From NCBI RefSeq assembly GCF_047634355.1, contig NZ_JBLIAL010000023.1: a stretch of 16,237 nt of DNA. The stretch is one strand, 5' to 3'. Positions 6,816-13,349 of the stretch are shown piece by piece; position 1 is the first letter of the stretch; each line of letters begins with the position of its first letter. The stretch is from Porticoccus sp002341315. Its GTDB lineage: Bacteria; Pseudomonadota; Gammaproteobacteria; Pseudomonadales; Porticoccaceae. The position numbers and the translations under genes were made by a program. Under the pieces are notes generated by a model. That model ran no database searches. It saw nothing but the letters and a program-made list of their open reading frames with translations, and was not told the origin of the DNA.

Positions 6816-7787
6816 CTATAGCCAGTGTTTGCGTTTGAAGACCACCAGCAAAACGATGGCAATCAGGGCCATTGCCCCAAGCAGCACAAAATAACCATTC
6901 TCGGTGCCCAGCTCCGGCATGTTCTCAAAATTCATACCGTAAATACCCGCCAGGAAGGTCAACGGTACAAAAATCGCGGTGAGCACCGTGAGAATCTGTA
7001 CCGTGCTGTTTAGATTGTGGGACGTCAGGGAAATGTAGCCGTCCACCAGATCACTGGCCACTTCATAGTACATGGTGGACAGCGAGAATAACCGCTCATA
7101 TTTCTCGTAGACATCCAGTACCTGGTGACGGTATGCCCGGGATTCAGCATCAAACAGTGGGGTATCCACTTCGCGCAACGCTTCGAACACACCCGCCAGA
7201 TACCGGAACACCCGACGAATTTTGCGCAGCCTGGTGCGATAGGTGGTCAATTCACGCATGGTCTGATCATCGGGGTGCTCCTGCAGACCATCTTCGAGTT
7301 CCGACAGGGTCGGCTCAAAGGTCAGCAGCAGGTCGAGATAGCGCTGTGCTACGGTTTTTGAAATAGCCAGCGCCAGATGGATACCGCCAGCTGCCATAAT
7401 TCTGGACAGCTGATCCGATCCCCACCAGTGCTTGATGCTGACTGACAGGCCGTCCCGCCGGGTCAACAGAAACCGCTCTCCGGCAAACATCGCTATCTGT
7501 ATCCTACCAAAATCGAGGGTCTGGCTCTCCGCATCGAGCCCCTGCAGGACAATAAACAGATGGTCGTCAAACACCTCCAGTTTGGGCGGGTGACGCTGCC
7601 TTCTCGCATCCGATATCGCCAGGGGATGGATGCCAAACTGGCCAAACAGGGCGGCTTCTTCGCTCTCGGCCTCACCGTACAGGTCCAGCCATAAAAAACT
7701 TTTATCAGACTGGCGCCACTGATCAATCAGTTCGACACCACCCTGTTGCAGCTGGCCACTGTCATCCAGCAATGTGGTACGCAACAT
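6816..7787 (-). CDS. corA: CorA-family divalent metal ion transporter
   Basis: A 323-residue inner-membrane magnesium/cobalt channel of the CorA family, pentameric in known structures. The long cytoplasmic N-terminal domain ends in two C-terminal membrane helices. The first ends in the family signature Y-G-M-N (GMN at 284-286) followed by the FENMPEL loop, and the second is GYFVLLGAMALIAIVLLVVF with the basic KRKHWL tail at the cytoplasmic end. Length and layout match typical CorA. GGGAG stands 6 nt before the ATG at 7787. It is the first gene of a two-gene unit with the MscS channel, five bases (or eight to the ATG) separating them. It diverges from cca across 124 bp. Whether it carries Mg, Co or Zn (ZntB-like) cannot be decided from sequence, though the GMN-F-E-N-M-P loop is that of ordinary CorA proteins. 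Confidence 0.93.
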   Translation of the reverse strand: MLRTTLLDDSGQLQQGGVELIDQWRQSDKSFLWLDLYGEAESEEAALFGQFGIHPLAISDARRQRHPPKLEVFDDHLFIVLQGLDAESQTLDFGRIQIAMFAGERFLLTRRDGLSVSIKHWWGSDQLSRIMAAGGIHLALAISKTVAQRYLDLLLTFEPTLSELEDGLQEHPDDQTMRELTTYRTRLRKIRRVFRYLAGVFEALREVDTPLFDAESRAYRHQVLDVYEKYERLFSLSTMYYEVASDLVDGYISLTSHNLNSTVQILTVLTAIFVPLTFLAGIYGMNFENMPELGTENGYFVLLGAMALIAIVLLVVFKRKHWL

Positions 7788-7814
7788 ATCCCGCTCCCGC
7801 TTGATTTCCCCGAG

Positions 7815-7844
7815 TATATGACAGGTTATTCTTTATTCTGTAAA
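7815..7844 (-). promoter_or_regulatory. Possible corA-mscS promoter
   Basis: Reading the minus strand, TTTACA (7844-7839) and CATATA (7820-7815) are separated by 18 bp, a plausible sigma-70 pair about 28 bp upstream of the corA ATG. The -10 is imperfect, and an overlapping TATACT would need a 20-bp spacer. Confidence 0.3.
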
Positions 7845-7911
7845 TTTTTAGCCAATGATACCTGCCCGGTGGCACGACTGTTAACATAGCCATTCACACT
7901 GGAAATCACCT

Positions 7912-9141
7912 ATGGAAGTCTACCTGGTCGGCGGTGCCGTCCGCGACAAACTGCTCGGCTACCCGGTTCATGAAAGGGACTGGGTCGTGGTCGGTGGTAC
8001 ACCGGAAATACTGACAGCCCAGGGCTACCGCCCGGTGGGTAAGGATTTCCCGGTGTTTCTGCACCCGCAGAGCAACGAGGAATACGCTCTCGCCCGCACC
8101 GAGCGAAAATCCGGCAGGGGCTATCAGGGATTTCAGTTCTGTACCGATCCCGGTATCACTCTGGAAGAAGACCTCAGTCGCCGGGATCTCACCATCAATG
8201 CCATGGCGATGGACGGCAATGACAATCTGATTGACCCCTATGGCGGCCAGCGGGATTTGCAGCAACGGTTATTGCGGCATGTCTCACCAGCCTTTGCGGA
8301 GGATCCCCTGCGCGTCCTGCGGGTAGCGCGCTTTGCCGCACGGTACGCACACCTCGGTTTTACCGTTGCTCCGGAAACCCTCACCTTGATGACAGACATC
8401 ACCCGCAACGGTGAATTGCAGTATCTCTCCGCCGAGCGGGTCTGGATGGAAACGGAACGCGCATTGGCCGAGCGATCTTCGCGAACCTACATTGATGTAC
8501 TCCGCCAGTGCGGTGCGCTCAAGGCACTGTTTCCTGAAGTTGACGCCCTGTTCGGTGTACCGCAGCGCGCGGATTACCACCCCGAAATTGATACAGGGCT
8601 GCATGTCCTGATGGCACTGGATCAGGCAGCCATATTGAGCAACGACCCGGCTGTCCACTTCGCCGTACTGGTACATGATCTCGGCAAAGCCATTACCCCG
8701 GCAGAGGTTCTGCCCCGCCATATTGGTCACGAGGCCAGCGGTGTCAAACTGGTCAATCAACTTTGCGATCGAATGCGGGTTCCCAACCGGTTCCGTGAAC
8801 TGGCAGTGGCCGTGACACGGCATCATCTCAATTGCCATAAGGCACCGCACCTGAAAGCCACCACCACACTGCGGTTGTTGCAGGAAATCGGCGCTTTGCG
8901 CGATCCGGCCAAACTGGACAGCTTTATTCAATGCTGCGAAGCCGATGCCAGGGGCCGGCTGGGATTTGAACAACGGTCCTACACGCCCGGCGAGTGGTTA
9001 CGCCGTGCCTGTGATGCGGTTCTGGAAGTAAGCGCCGGAGAATTTATACAACAGGGATTAAGCGGCAAACAGCTCGGAGAAGCTATCGAACAACGCCGAC
9101 TGGCCATTCTCAACGATCTTAGGGAGCCGTGTCACAAATGA
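7912..9141 (+). CDS. cca: Multifunctional CCA-adding tRNA nucleotidyltransferase
   Basis: Adds or repairs the 3'-CCA end of tRNAs without a template. The 409 residues track the E. coli enzyme throughout: nucleotidyltransferase core LVGGAVRDKLLG (5-16), metal site region H-E-R-D-W (20-24), RRDLTINAMA (90-99), and the AEDPLRVLRVARFAARYAHL block (about 129-148). The HD phosphohydrolase domain has H255-D256 in VHDLGK, as in the gammaproteobacterial multifunctional class with phosphatase and 2',3'-cyclic phosphodiesterase activity. One of the paired metal carboxylates is Glu21 where E. coli has Asp; Asp23 is kept, and this is a conservative change. The ATG at 7912 has GGAAA about 9 nt upstream. 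The TGA overlaps the ATG of the next gene (ATGA), suggesting coupling. Confidence 0.98.
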   Translation: MEVYLVGGAVRDKLLGYPVHERDWVVVGGTPEILTAQGYRPVGKDFPVFLHPQSNEEYALARTERKSGRGYQGFQFCTDPGITLEEDLSRRDLTINAMAMDGNDNLIDPYGGQRDLQQRLLRHVSPAFAEDPLRVLRVARFAARYAHLGFTVAPETLTLMTDITRNGELQYLSAERVWMETERALAERSSRTYIDVLRQCGALKALFPEVDALFGVPQRADYHPEIDTGLHVLMALDQAAILSNDPAVHFAVLVHDLGKAITPAEVLPRHIGHEASGVKLVNQLCDRMRVPNRFRELAVAVTRHHLNCHKAPHLKATTTLRLLQEIGALRDPAKLDSFIQCCEADARGRLGFEQRSYTPGEWLRRACDAVLEVSAGEFIQQGLSGKQLGEAIEQRRLAILNDLREPCHK

Positions 9142-9875
9142 GCCGAGTTGTCCTGATAACCGGCGCAGCGCGTCGTATTGGTGCTGAAATCGCCCATACT
9201 TTTCACCATGCAGGATTTGATGTGGCACTCCACTGTCGCCACTCAGTCGATGAAGCCAGTGTTCTGGCCCATGAGCTAAACAGCCAGCGAGAAGGCTCAG
9301 CCCATGTTTTTTCGGCAGCACTGGATAACATCGGTGCCGTGCGCAACCTCGCAACCAAAGTGATGAACTGGCAAGGTCGATTGGACGTGCTAATAAATAA
9401 TGCTTCCAGTTTCTTTCCCACGCCCCTTGAACAGGCATCGGAACAGCAGTGGAACCAGTTGATAGACAGCAACCTGAAAGGTGCTTTTTTTCTCTGCCAG
9501 AATCTCGCCGAACCACTCCGCGAAAATCGCGGCAGCATTATCAATATTGCCGATATTTATGCTCGCAGCCCACTGGCGGGTTACAGCATTTACTGCATAT
9601 CCAAGGCAGGCAATGCCATGATGACCAAAGCATTGGCCGAAGAGCTAGCTCCTCAGGTTCGCGTCAACGGCATTGCCCCCGGGGTCATCCTCTGGCCACA
9701 CCACGACGAACAGATGAGCGAAGACGTCAAGCAGCAGGTCATTCAGCATGTACCCTTGCAGCGGATCGGCCATCCCCGTGATATTGCAGGCATGGCCCTC
9801 TTTCTGGCCACTGACGCCAGCTATATCACCGGACAGATCATTGCAGTAGACGGCGGTAGCCACCTCAACCACTGA
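9138..9875 (+). CDS. Pteridine reductase (FolM/PTR1-type SDR)
   Basis: A short-chain dehydrogenase/reductase of 245 residues, likely an NADPH-dependent reducer of dihydromonapterin, dihydropteridine or folate. The cofactor motif is TGAARRIG (8-15), the arginine-bearing TGxxxRxG form that separates pteridine reductases from ordinary SDRs (TGxxxGxG). NNAS is at 87-90. The catalytic set is Asp139 (INIADIY, where most SDRs have Ser), Tyr152 and Lys156 (YCISK), again the pteridine reductase pattern. The ATG at 9138 overlaps the cca stop as ATGA and has AGGGAG 11 nt upstream. A GTG at 9129 would add three residues but sits only 2 nt from that AGGGAG, so I prefer the ATG. Nearby folB and folK support a folate or pterin role. 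Whether it can replace FolA or makes tetrahydromonapterin cannot be told. Confidence 0.88.
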   Translation: MSRVVLITGAARRIGAEIAHTFHHAGFDVALHCRHSVDEASVLAHELNSQREGSAHVFSAALDNIGAVRNLATKVMNWQGRLDVLINNASSFFPTPLEQASEQQWNQLIDSNLKGAFFLCQNLAEPLRENRGSIINIADIYARSPLAGYSIYCISKAGNAMMTKALAEELAPQVRVNGIAPGVILWPHHDEQMSEDVKQQVIQHVPLQRIGHPRDIAGMALFLATDASYITGQIIAVDGGSHLNH

Positions 9876-9922
9876 ACCATTGACCCAGATCAAGCAGGCA
9901 TCAACTCACTCTCTTCCTCCGT

Positions 9923-9952
9923 CTTGAAAACGCTCAAAACAGCACCCAACTT
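9923..9952 (+). promoter_or_regulatory. Candidate sigma-32 heat-shock promoter of hsp20
   Basis: CTTGAAA at 9923-9929 is the -35 core of sigma-32 promoters. CCCAACTT at 9945-9952 approximates the CCCCATnT -10; the spacing from CTTGAA is 16 bp, within the usual 13-17. It lies about 90 bp upstream of hsp20 in an otherwise empty 169-bp gap. The rest of the gap holds a short palindrome GCCTATAGGC (9964-9973) in the predicted leader. Confidence 0.55.
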
Positions 9953-10044
9953 GTCTAACAGAGGCCTATAGGCTGCAAATCTGGACTATGCTTTTTGAGC
10001 ACTGTTTGAATCTGAAAAAACGTATCATTAACGGAGGTACATTT

Positions 10045-10482
10045 ATGTCACTAATACCAAGAACGAGAGGGAGTTTCTTCGACATGGATCGTTTTTTCGA
10101 CGACTTCTGGGCGCCGGCACGCAGCAGTGAAGTGGATACCCCCGGCTCATTCTTTTCACCCCGGGTAGATATCCTGGACAAGAGCGATCACTACGAAATC
10201 ACGGCAGAAATGCCAGGTATCAAAAAAGAGGATATCAAGATCACCCTGGAAAACGGTGTGCTGCGTCTGGAGGCAGAAACCACCCAGGAAAAAAAGGAAG
10301 AAAAAGAGGGCAAGGTCATTCGCCAGGAACGCCGCTATGGCAGATATGTGCGCAGTTTTGATCTGGGCGGAGATGTCCACGAGGAAGATATCAAGGCCTC
10401 CTTCAAGGACGGGGTACTGAAACTGACTGCACCGAAAGTTGCCAAGGCAGAACCGGAGCAAAAGCGCATCAAGATCAAATAG
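10045..10482 (+). CDS. hsp20: Small heat-shock protein (Hsp20/alpha-crystallin)
   Basis: An ATP-independent holdase of 145 residues that captures unfolding proteins and passes them to DnaK/ClpB. The N-terminus is rich in phenylalanine and aspartate (FFDMDRFFDDFW, 11-22), then an alpha-crystallin domain runs about 37-131 with PRVDILDKSDHYEITAEMPG and the hallmark ASFKDGVLKLTAPK (118-131). The C-terminal I-K-I (142-144) is the I-x-I oligomerisation motif. The frame is open from 9988, but the ATG at 10045 has GGAGG 7 nt upstream and gives the expected MSLIPR start, so it is chosen. A sigma-32-like promoter lies upstream, and a strong terminator follows. A long acidic-basic stretch (TTQEKKEEKEGK, 79-90) sits between strands, as in many Hsp20 proteins of this class. 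Confidence 0.97.
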   Translation: MSLIPRTRGSFFDMDRFFDDFWAPARSSEVDTPGSFFSPRVDILDKSDHYEITAEMPGIKKEDIKITLENGVLRLEAETTQEKKEEKEGKVIRQERRYGRYVRSFDLGGDVHEEDIKASFKDGVLKLTAPKVAKAEPEQKRIKIK

Positions 10483-10504
10483 CACAGACTCTACTTTCAA
10501 CCCG

Positions 10505-10551
10505 GTGACCGAACCTTCAATCAATGAAAATCAAGGTTCGGTTACTTTTTT
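10505..10551 (+). terminator. Strong intrinsic terminator after hsp20
   Basis: GTGACCGAACCTT (10505-10517) pairs with AAGGTTCGGTTAC (10533-10545) over 13 bp with a single G-T wobble, loop 15 nt, followed by six Ts (10546-10551). It sits 22 bp after the hsp20 stop and ends 12 bp before the next ATG. Confidence 0.92.
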
Positions 10552-10563
10552 ACAAGGCCAACC

Positions 10564-10884
10564 ATGACCCCTGAACTTCAAGCCATCAAGCAGCAATTGC
10601 AAACCCGTCAGACGGAGCTCGTAGACCGTTTGTCCAACCTCAAAACCGATATCTCCCAGGCTCACTCCAGGGATTGGGAAGAACAGGCTCAGGAGCGTGA
10701 GAACGACGAAGTCGTTGAAGCCCTCGGCAATGAAGCACGGCAGGAACTTTCCCTGGTCAATCGGGCGCTGGAACGCATCGAATCCGGCACCTATAACCTT
10801 TGCGGCCAGTGCGGCGGGGAAATCTCACTGGAACGACTCCGGGCGGTTCCCTACACCAACCGTTGTATCACCTGTGCTACCTGA
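10564..10884 (+). CDS. TraR/DksA-family zinc-finger protein
   Basis: A 106-residue protein of the DksA/TraR family, whose members enter the secondary channel of RNA polymerase. An N-terminal helical hairpin (about 1-75) is followed by a C4 zinc finger with cysteines 80, 83, 101 and 104 (CGQC ... CITC, 17 residues between pairs), the family signature. It is shorter than DksA (about 150 residues), being of the compact class. The DksA coiled-coil tip D-x-x-D-x-x-A is not clearly present: the comparable stretch is RENDEVVEALGNEA, with one Asp. So it may bind polymerase but act differently from DksA. AAGG stands 6 nt before the ATG. The gene begins 12 bp after the hsp20 terminator, leaving no obvious separate promoter, so expression may depend on read-through or on a promoter inside hsp20. 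Confidence 0.85.
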   Translation: MTPELQAIKQQLQTRQTELVDRLSNLKTDISQAHSRDWEEQAQERENDEVVEALGNEARQELSLVNRALERIESGTYNLCGQCGGEISLERLRAVPYTNRCITCAT

Positions 10885-10906
10885 TCCGACAAATCGCCGG
10901 CGTTAA

Positions 10907-11458
10907 TCAGGAGACTCCGGCGCCGTCACCCATCAACCGCGACAACTCACCGCCCCGCCAGCAAAAGGATACCGGCCAGAGTGACTGACGACACTGGTCA
11001 TACCGGTCAGAATAGTCGCGCCAAAGCGTTGCATAACAGGTGCCCAGCAACGGATGCTGGGCACCGGGAGCCAATTCGGCCAATGGCCGGAGGACAAAAG
11101 CGTTTTCCAGAATTTCACCACGTGGTAGTGTGACTCCGTCCACACTGCCGGTGAGATCGGCATAGGTCAGGATATCGATATCCAGCGTTCGGCTGCTGAA
11201 GCGTGCACAATGAGGTTGGCGACCGTGGCGATACTCCAGCGCCTTCAGATACCCGGACAGCTCACCGACGGACAGCTCCGTGCAGAACCCCACCACCAGA
11301 TTGTAAAAATTATCGCCGACAAAGCCCACGGACTCACTTTCGTAGACAGAAGAGATCTCCAGCTCGCCAAACTGATCCGCCAGGGCATCCAGCGCAGCCA
11401 CAATGTAGTGGTCCCGATCAATATTACTGCCAAGACTGAGATAGACCTGTGCCTGCAT
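10907..11458 (-). CDS. folK: 6-hydroxymethyl-7,8-dihydropterin pyrophosphokinase
   Basis: HPPK transfers pyrophosphate from ATP to 6-hydroxymethyldihydropterin in tetrahydrofolate synthesis. Its 183 residues contain LSLGSN (7-12) near the N-terminus, ESVGFVGDNFYNLVV (42-56), LEYRHGR (74-80), the metal-binding SSRTLDIDIL (88-97, aspartates 93 and 95) and the LPR-x-E-x-x-x-NAFVLRPLAELAP block from 111. It is somewhat longer than the 159-residue E. coli enzyme, with extra residues at the C-terminus (WPVSFCWRGGELSRL region). Its ATG shares one base with the folB stop (TGATG), so translation is coupled to folB. It converges on the zinc-finger gene with a 22-bp gap. Confidence 0.95.
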   Translation of the reverse strand: MQAQVYLSLGSNIDRDHYIVAALDALADQFGELEISSVYESESVGFVGDNFYNLVVGFCTELSVGELSGYLKALEYRHGRQPHCARFSSRTLDIDILTYADLTGSVDGVTLPRGEILENAFVLRPLAELAPGAQHPLLGTCYATLWRDYSDRYDQCRQSLWPVSFCWRGGELSRLMGDGAGVS

Positions 11459-11814
11459 CAGTGACGTGCACCCCGCTCAATCAAAACACCCACGTCATCT
11501 GCCTCGGCAATGGCGTCTGGCTTGCCGATACGCAAACGCAGCCAGGGCACCGAAAACTCCGTCCGCACAATCGTCGCCACCTGCTCCGCCATGGTTTCCA
11601 GCAATAGAAATTCGCTGCCGCCGATAAACGCAGTCAGCCGGTCTGCCACGGCCTTGTAATCGAGGGCGTACTGAATGTCGTCGGTGTCGGCGGCTCTGCT
11701 GATATCCGCACCCATCTCCAGATCAAGACTGACGATCTGGCGCACCTGCCGCTCCCAGTCATAAACGCCGATAATGGTGGCAATGCACAGGTTCCGAATA
11801 TAGACAATATCCAT
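11458..11814 (-). CDS. folB: Dihydroneopterin aldolase
   Basis: FolB splits 7,8-dihydroneopterin to 6-hydroxymethyldihydropterin, the substrate of the next gene's product. The 118 residues begin MDIVYIRNLCIATIIGVYDW, very like E. coli FolB (MDIVFIEQL...), with Glu21 after DW, Glu73 in LLLETMAEQVA and Lys98 in RIGKPDAI, the residues that bind pterin and act in catalysis. The frame is open 34 codons further upstream into tsaD, but the ATG at 11814 matches the family start and has GGAG 8 nt upstream, so I take it. The tsaD stop is 5 bp away. In Pseudomonas I recall plsY between folB and tsaD; it is absent here. Confidence 0.96.
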   Translation of the reverse strand: MDIVYIRNLCIATIIGVYDWERQVRQIVSLDLEMGADISRAADTDDIQYALDYKAVADRLTAFIGGSEFLLLETMAEQVATIVRTEFSVPWLRLRIGKPDAIAEADDVGVLIERGARH

Positions 11815-11819
11815 CGATA

Positions 11820-12857
11820 TCACTCCACAGCCAGCGCGGGCAGCGTATCCATTGGCCAGCGCGGCAACGCGCGAATAGCCAGGTCCTCCTGTTGCCCCGC
11901 CATCAGCCGGCAACACCCGGCATAGGCAATCATGGCACCGTTATCGGTGCAAAATTCGTGGCGGGCGTAGAAAACCCGGCCATTGACCCTGGCAAGGCTG
12001 GCGCCCAGTTTTTCACGCAAACGGCTATTGGCCGAGACACCCCCGGCAATCACCAGTGTGGTCAAACCGGTCTGCTCCAACGCCCTGCGGCATTTGATCG
12101 CCAGTGTATCCACCACCGCCTCCTGAAAAGCACAGGCGATATCGGCCATGGTCTGCTGATCCGGCAACACATCCTCGCCTCTATGTTCAGCAATGGTGTT
12201 CAGGGTATAGGTTTTCAGTCCGGAGAAACTGAAGTCCAGCCCGGGGCGATCCGTCATGGGGCGGGGAAAGTGAAACCGTGTCACATCACCCTGCAGGGCA
12301 AGCCTGGCGATTTCAGGCCCACCCGGGTAATCCAGATCGAGCATTTTCGCTGCCTTGTCAAAAGCCTCACCCGCCGCATCATCCACAGACTCGCCGAGAA
12401 TCCGGTACTGGCCAATAGCCTGCACCTCGATCAATTGAGTATGGCCACCGGACACCAGCAATGCCACGAAAGGAAAGTCAGGAGGATTTTTTTCCAGCAT
12501 CGGGGCCAGCAAATGGCCTTCCATGTGATGCACACCGATGGCTGGTATCTGCCAGGCATACGCCAGCGCGCGTCCCAGACTGGCACCCACCATCAGGGCG
12601 CCGATCAGTCCGGGGCCAGCCGTGTAGGCTACACCGTCGATGTCGTTGGCCGACAGGTTGGATTCAGCCATCACCTGTCTGATCAACGGCAACAGCTTTC
12701 GCACATGGTCTCGAGAAGCCAGTTCGGGAACGACACCGCCATACTCTGCGTGAACGGCCACCTGACTGTACAGAACGTGGGTCAGCAGGCCGCGTTCACT
12801 GTCGTAAACAGCCACACCGGTCTCATCACAGGATGTTTCTATTCCCAGTACTCGCAC
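11820..12857 (-). CDS. tsaD: tRNA N6-adenosine threonylcarbamoyltransferase
   Basis: TsaD (formerly Gcp) transfers threonylcarbamoyl to A37 of ANN-decoding tRNAs, working with TsaB and TsaE. The 345 residues show the ASKHA-fold nucleotide motif IETSCDET (6-13), metal ligands His111 and His115 in VHHMEGHL and Asp305 in CTDNGAMIAY, LVSGGHTQL (134-142) and VIAGGVSANSRLR (269-281). All key residues expected of the enzyme are present. The start is GTG at 12857, giving M-R-V-L-G-I-E-T-S, with AGGGG 10 nt upstream; no better start is visible. It is divergent from rpsU across 195 bp and heads the unit tsaD - folB - folK. Confidence 0.97.
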   Translation of the reverse strand: MRVLGIETSCDETGVAVYDSERGLLTHVLYSQVAVHAEYGGVVPELASRDHVRKLLPLIRQVMAESNLSANDIDGVAYTAGPGLIGALMVGASLGRALAYAWQIPAIGVHHMEGHLLAPMLEKNPPDFPFVALLVSGGHTQLIEVQAIGQYRILGESVDDAAGEAFDKAAKMLDLDYPGGPEIARLALQGDVTRFHFPRPMTDRPGLDFSFSGLKTYTLNTIAEHRGEDVLPDQQTMADIACAFQEAVVDTLAIKCRRALEQTGLTTLVIAGGVSANSRLREKLGASLARVNGRVFYARHEFCTDNGAMIAYAGCCRLMAGQQEDLAIRALPRWPMDTLPALAVE

Positions 12858-12887
12858 CGCCGCTTATCCCCTGTTCGGAAACGCGCA

Positions 12888-12893
12888 ATCATA
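12888..12893 (-). promoter_or_regulatory. Possible -10 element for tsaD
   Basis: On the minus strand TATGAT (12893-12888) lies 30 bp before the tsaD GTG. The hexamer 17 bp further upstream (ATGAAT) fits TTGACA in only three positions, so the promoter is weakly supported. Confidence 0.25.
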
Positions 12894-12952
12894 CGCCAAA
12901 AAAGTCGCCAATTCATGCAGTTAGCCCATCCGACCAGCGGCCAGATAAAGTT

Positions 12953-12981
12953 TTGCAACCATTGCGGGAAGTGTATAGAAT
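12953..12981 (+). promoter_or_regulatory. Sigma-70 promoter of the rpsU-yqeY-dnaG unit
   Basis: TTGCAA (12953-12958) - 17 bp - TAGAAT (12976-12981) is a good sigma-70 pair. It would start transcription near 12988 and give a leader of about 65 nt before rpsU. It is the best promoter in the tsaD/rpsU divergent gap, which otherwise holds nothing I recognise. Confidence 0.65.
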
Positions 12982-13052
12982 ACGCGCCCTTGAACGTTGC
13001 ACCTTTTTATCGGGTACAACACGACCAATGAACAGAACAGGATAGAGGTTAC

Positions 13053-13268
13053 ATGCCCTTCGTTCGAATTAAAGAAAACGAACCCTTTGATGTGGCTCTG
13101 CGCCGCTTCAAACGCTCATGTGAAAAAGCCGGTGTGCTGGCAGAAGTGCGCCGCCGTGAATTTTTTGAGAAGCCCACTTGGGAGCGCAAGCGCAAGGCAG
13201 CTGCCGCAGTAAAACGCCACGCCAAGAAGCAGTCTCGCGAAACAAAGAAATTCCAGCGTCTGTACTGA
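13053..13268 (+). CDS. rpsU: 30S ribosomal protein S21
   Basis: S21 is the small basic protein that contacts the anti-Shine-Dalgarno end of 16S rRNA and helps initiation. The 71 residues match the family: MPFVRIKENEPFDVALRRFKR, the CEKAGVLAEVRRREFFEKPT core and the Arg/Lys-rich tail ending KKFQRLY. GAGG is 4 nt before the ATG. An ORF in another frame at 12997 is a shadow. The gene is the first of the classic rpsU - dnaG - rpoD block, with an intrinsic terminator straight after it to set a high S21 to primase ratio. Confidence 0.99.
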   Translation: MPFVRIKENEPFDVALRRFKRSCEKAGVLAEVRRREFFEKPTWERKRKAAAAVKRHAKKQSRETKKFQRLY

Positions 13269-13306
13269 TCTGATTCCGATCAGGCAGAACAGAATCGCTA
13301 TCCATC

Positions 13307-13331
13307 AAGCGCCGCAATGTCGGCGCTTTTT
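13307..13331 (+). terminator. Intrinsic terminator between rpsU and yqeY
   Basis: AAGCGCCG (13307-13314) and CGGCGCTT (13321-13328) form a perfect 8-bp stem with a 6-nt loop, ending in five Ts (13327-13331, the first two also in the stem). It lies 38 bp after the rpsU stop and before the yqeY start at 13350, the position corresponding to the partial terminator of the E. coli operon between rpsU and dnaG. Confidence 0.85.
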
Positions 13332-13349
13332 GCGTTTGAGGAACAGATC

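Noticed and set aside
8284..8973. 229-codon minus-strand ORF inside cca
   Set aside because: Opposite strand of conserved CCA enzyme sequence; no recognisable domain.
9958..10044. RNA thermometer in the hsp20 leader
   Set aside because: I looked for a segment pairing with the GGAGG ribosome site; the CCTCC at 9916-9920 is upstream of the predicted start of transcription and only short 3-bp pairings remain in the leader.
10895..10922. Inverted repeat CGCCGG / CCGGCG between the zinc-finger gene and folK
   Set aside because: Only a 6-bp stem with a 16-nt loop and no T-run on either strand, and it overlaps the folK 3' end; not convincing as a bidirectional terminator.
11892..13031. 379-codon plus-strand ORF opposite tsaD
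   Set aside because: Antisense to the whole of TsaD and continuing through the tsaD/rpsU promoter gap; the composition (His, Gln, Gly rich) is that of a shadow frame.
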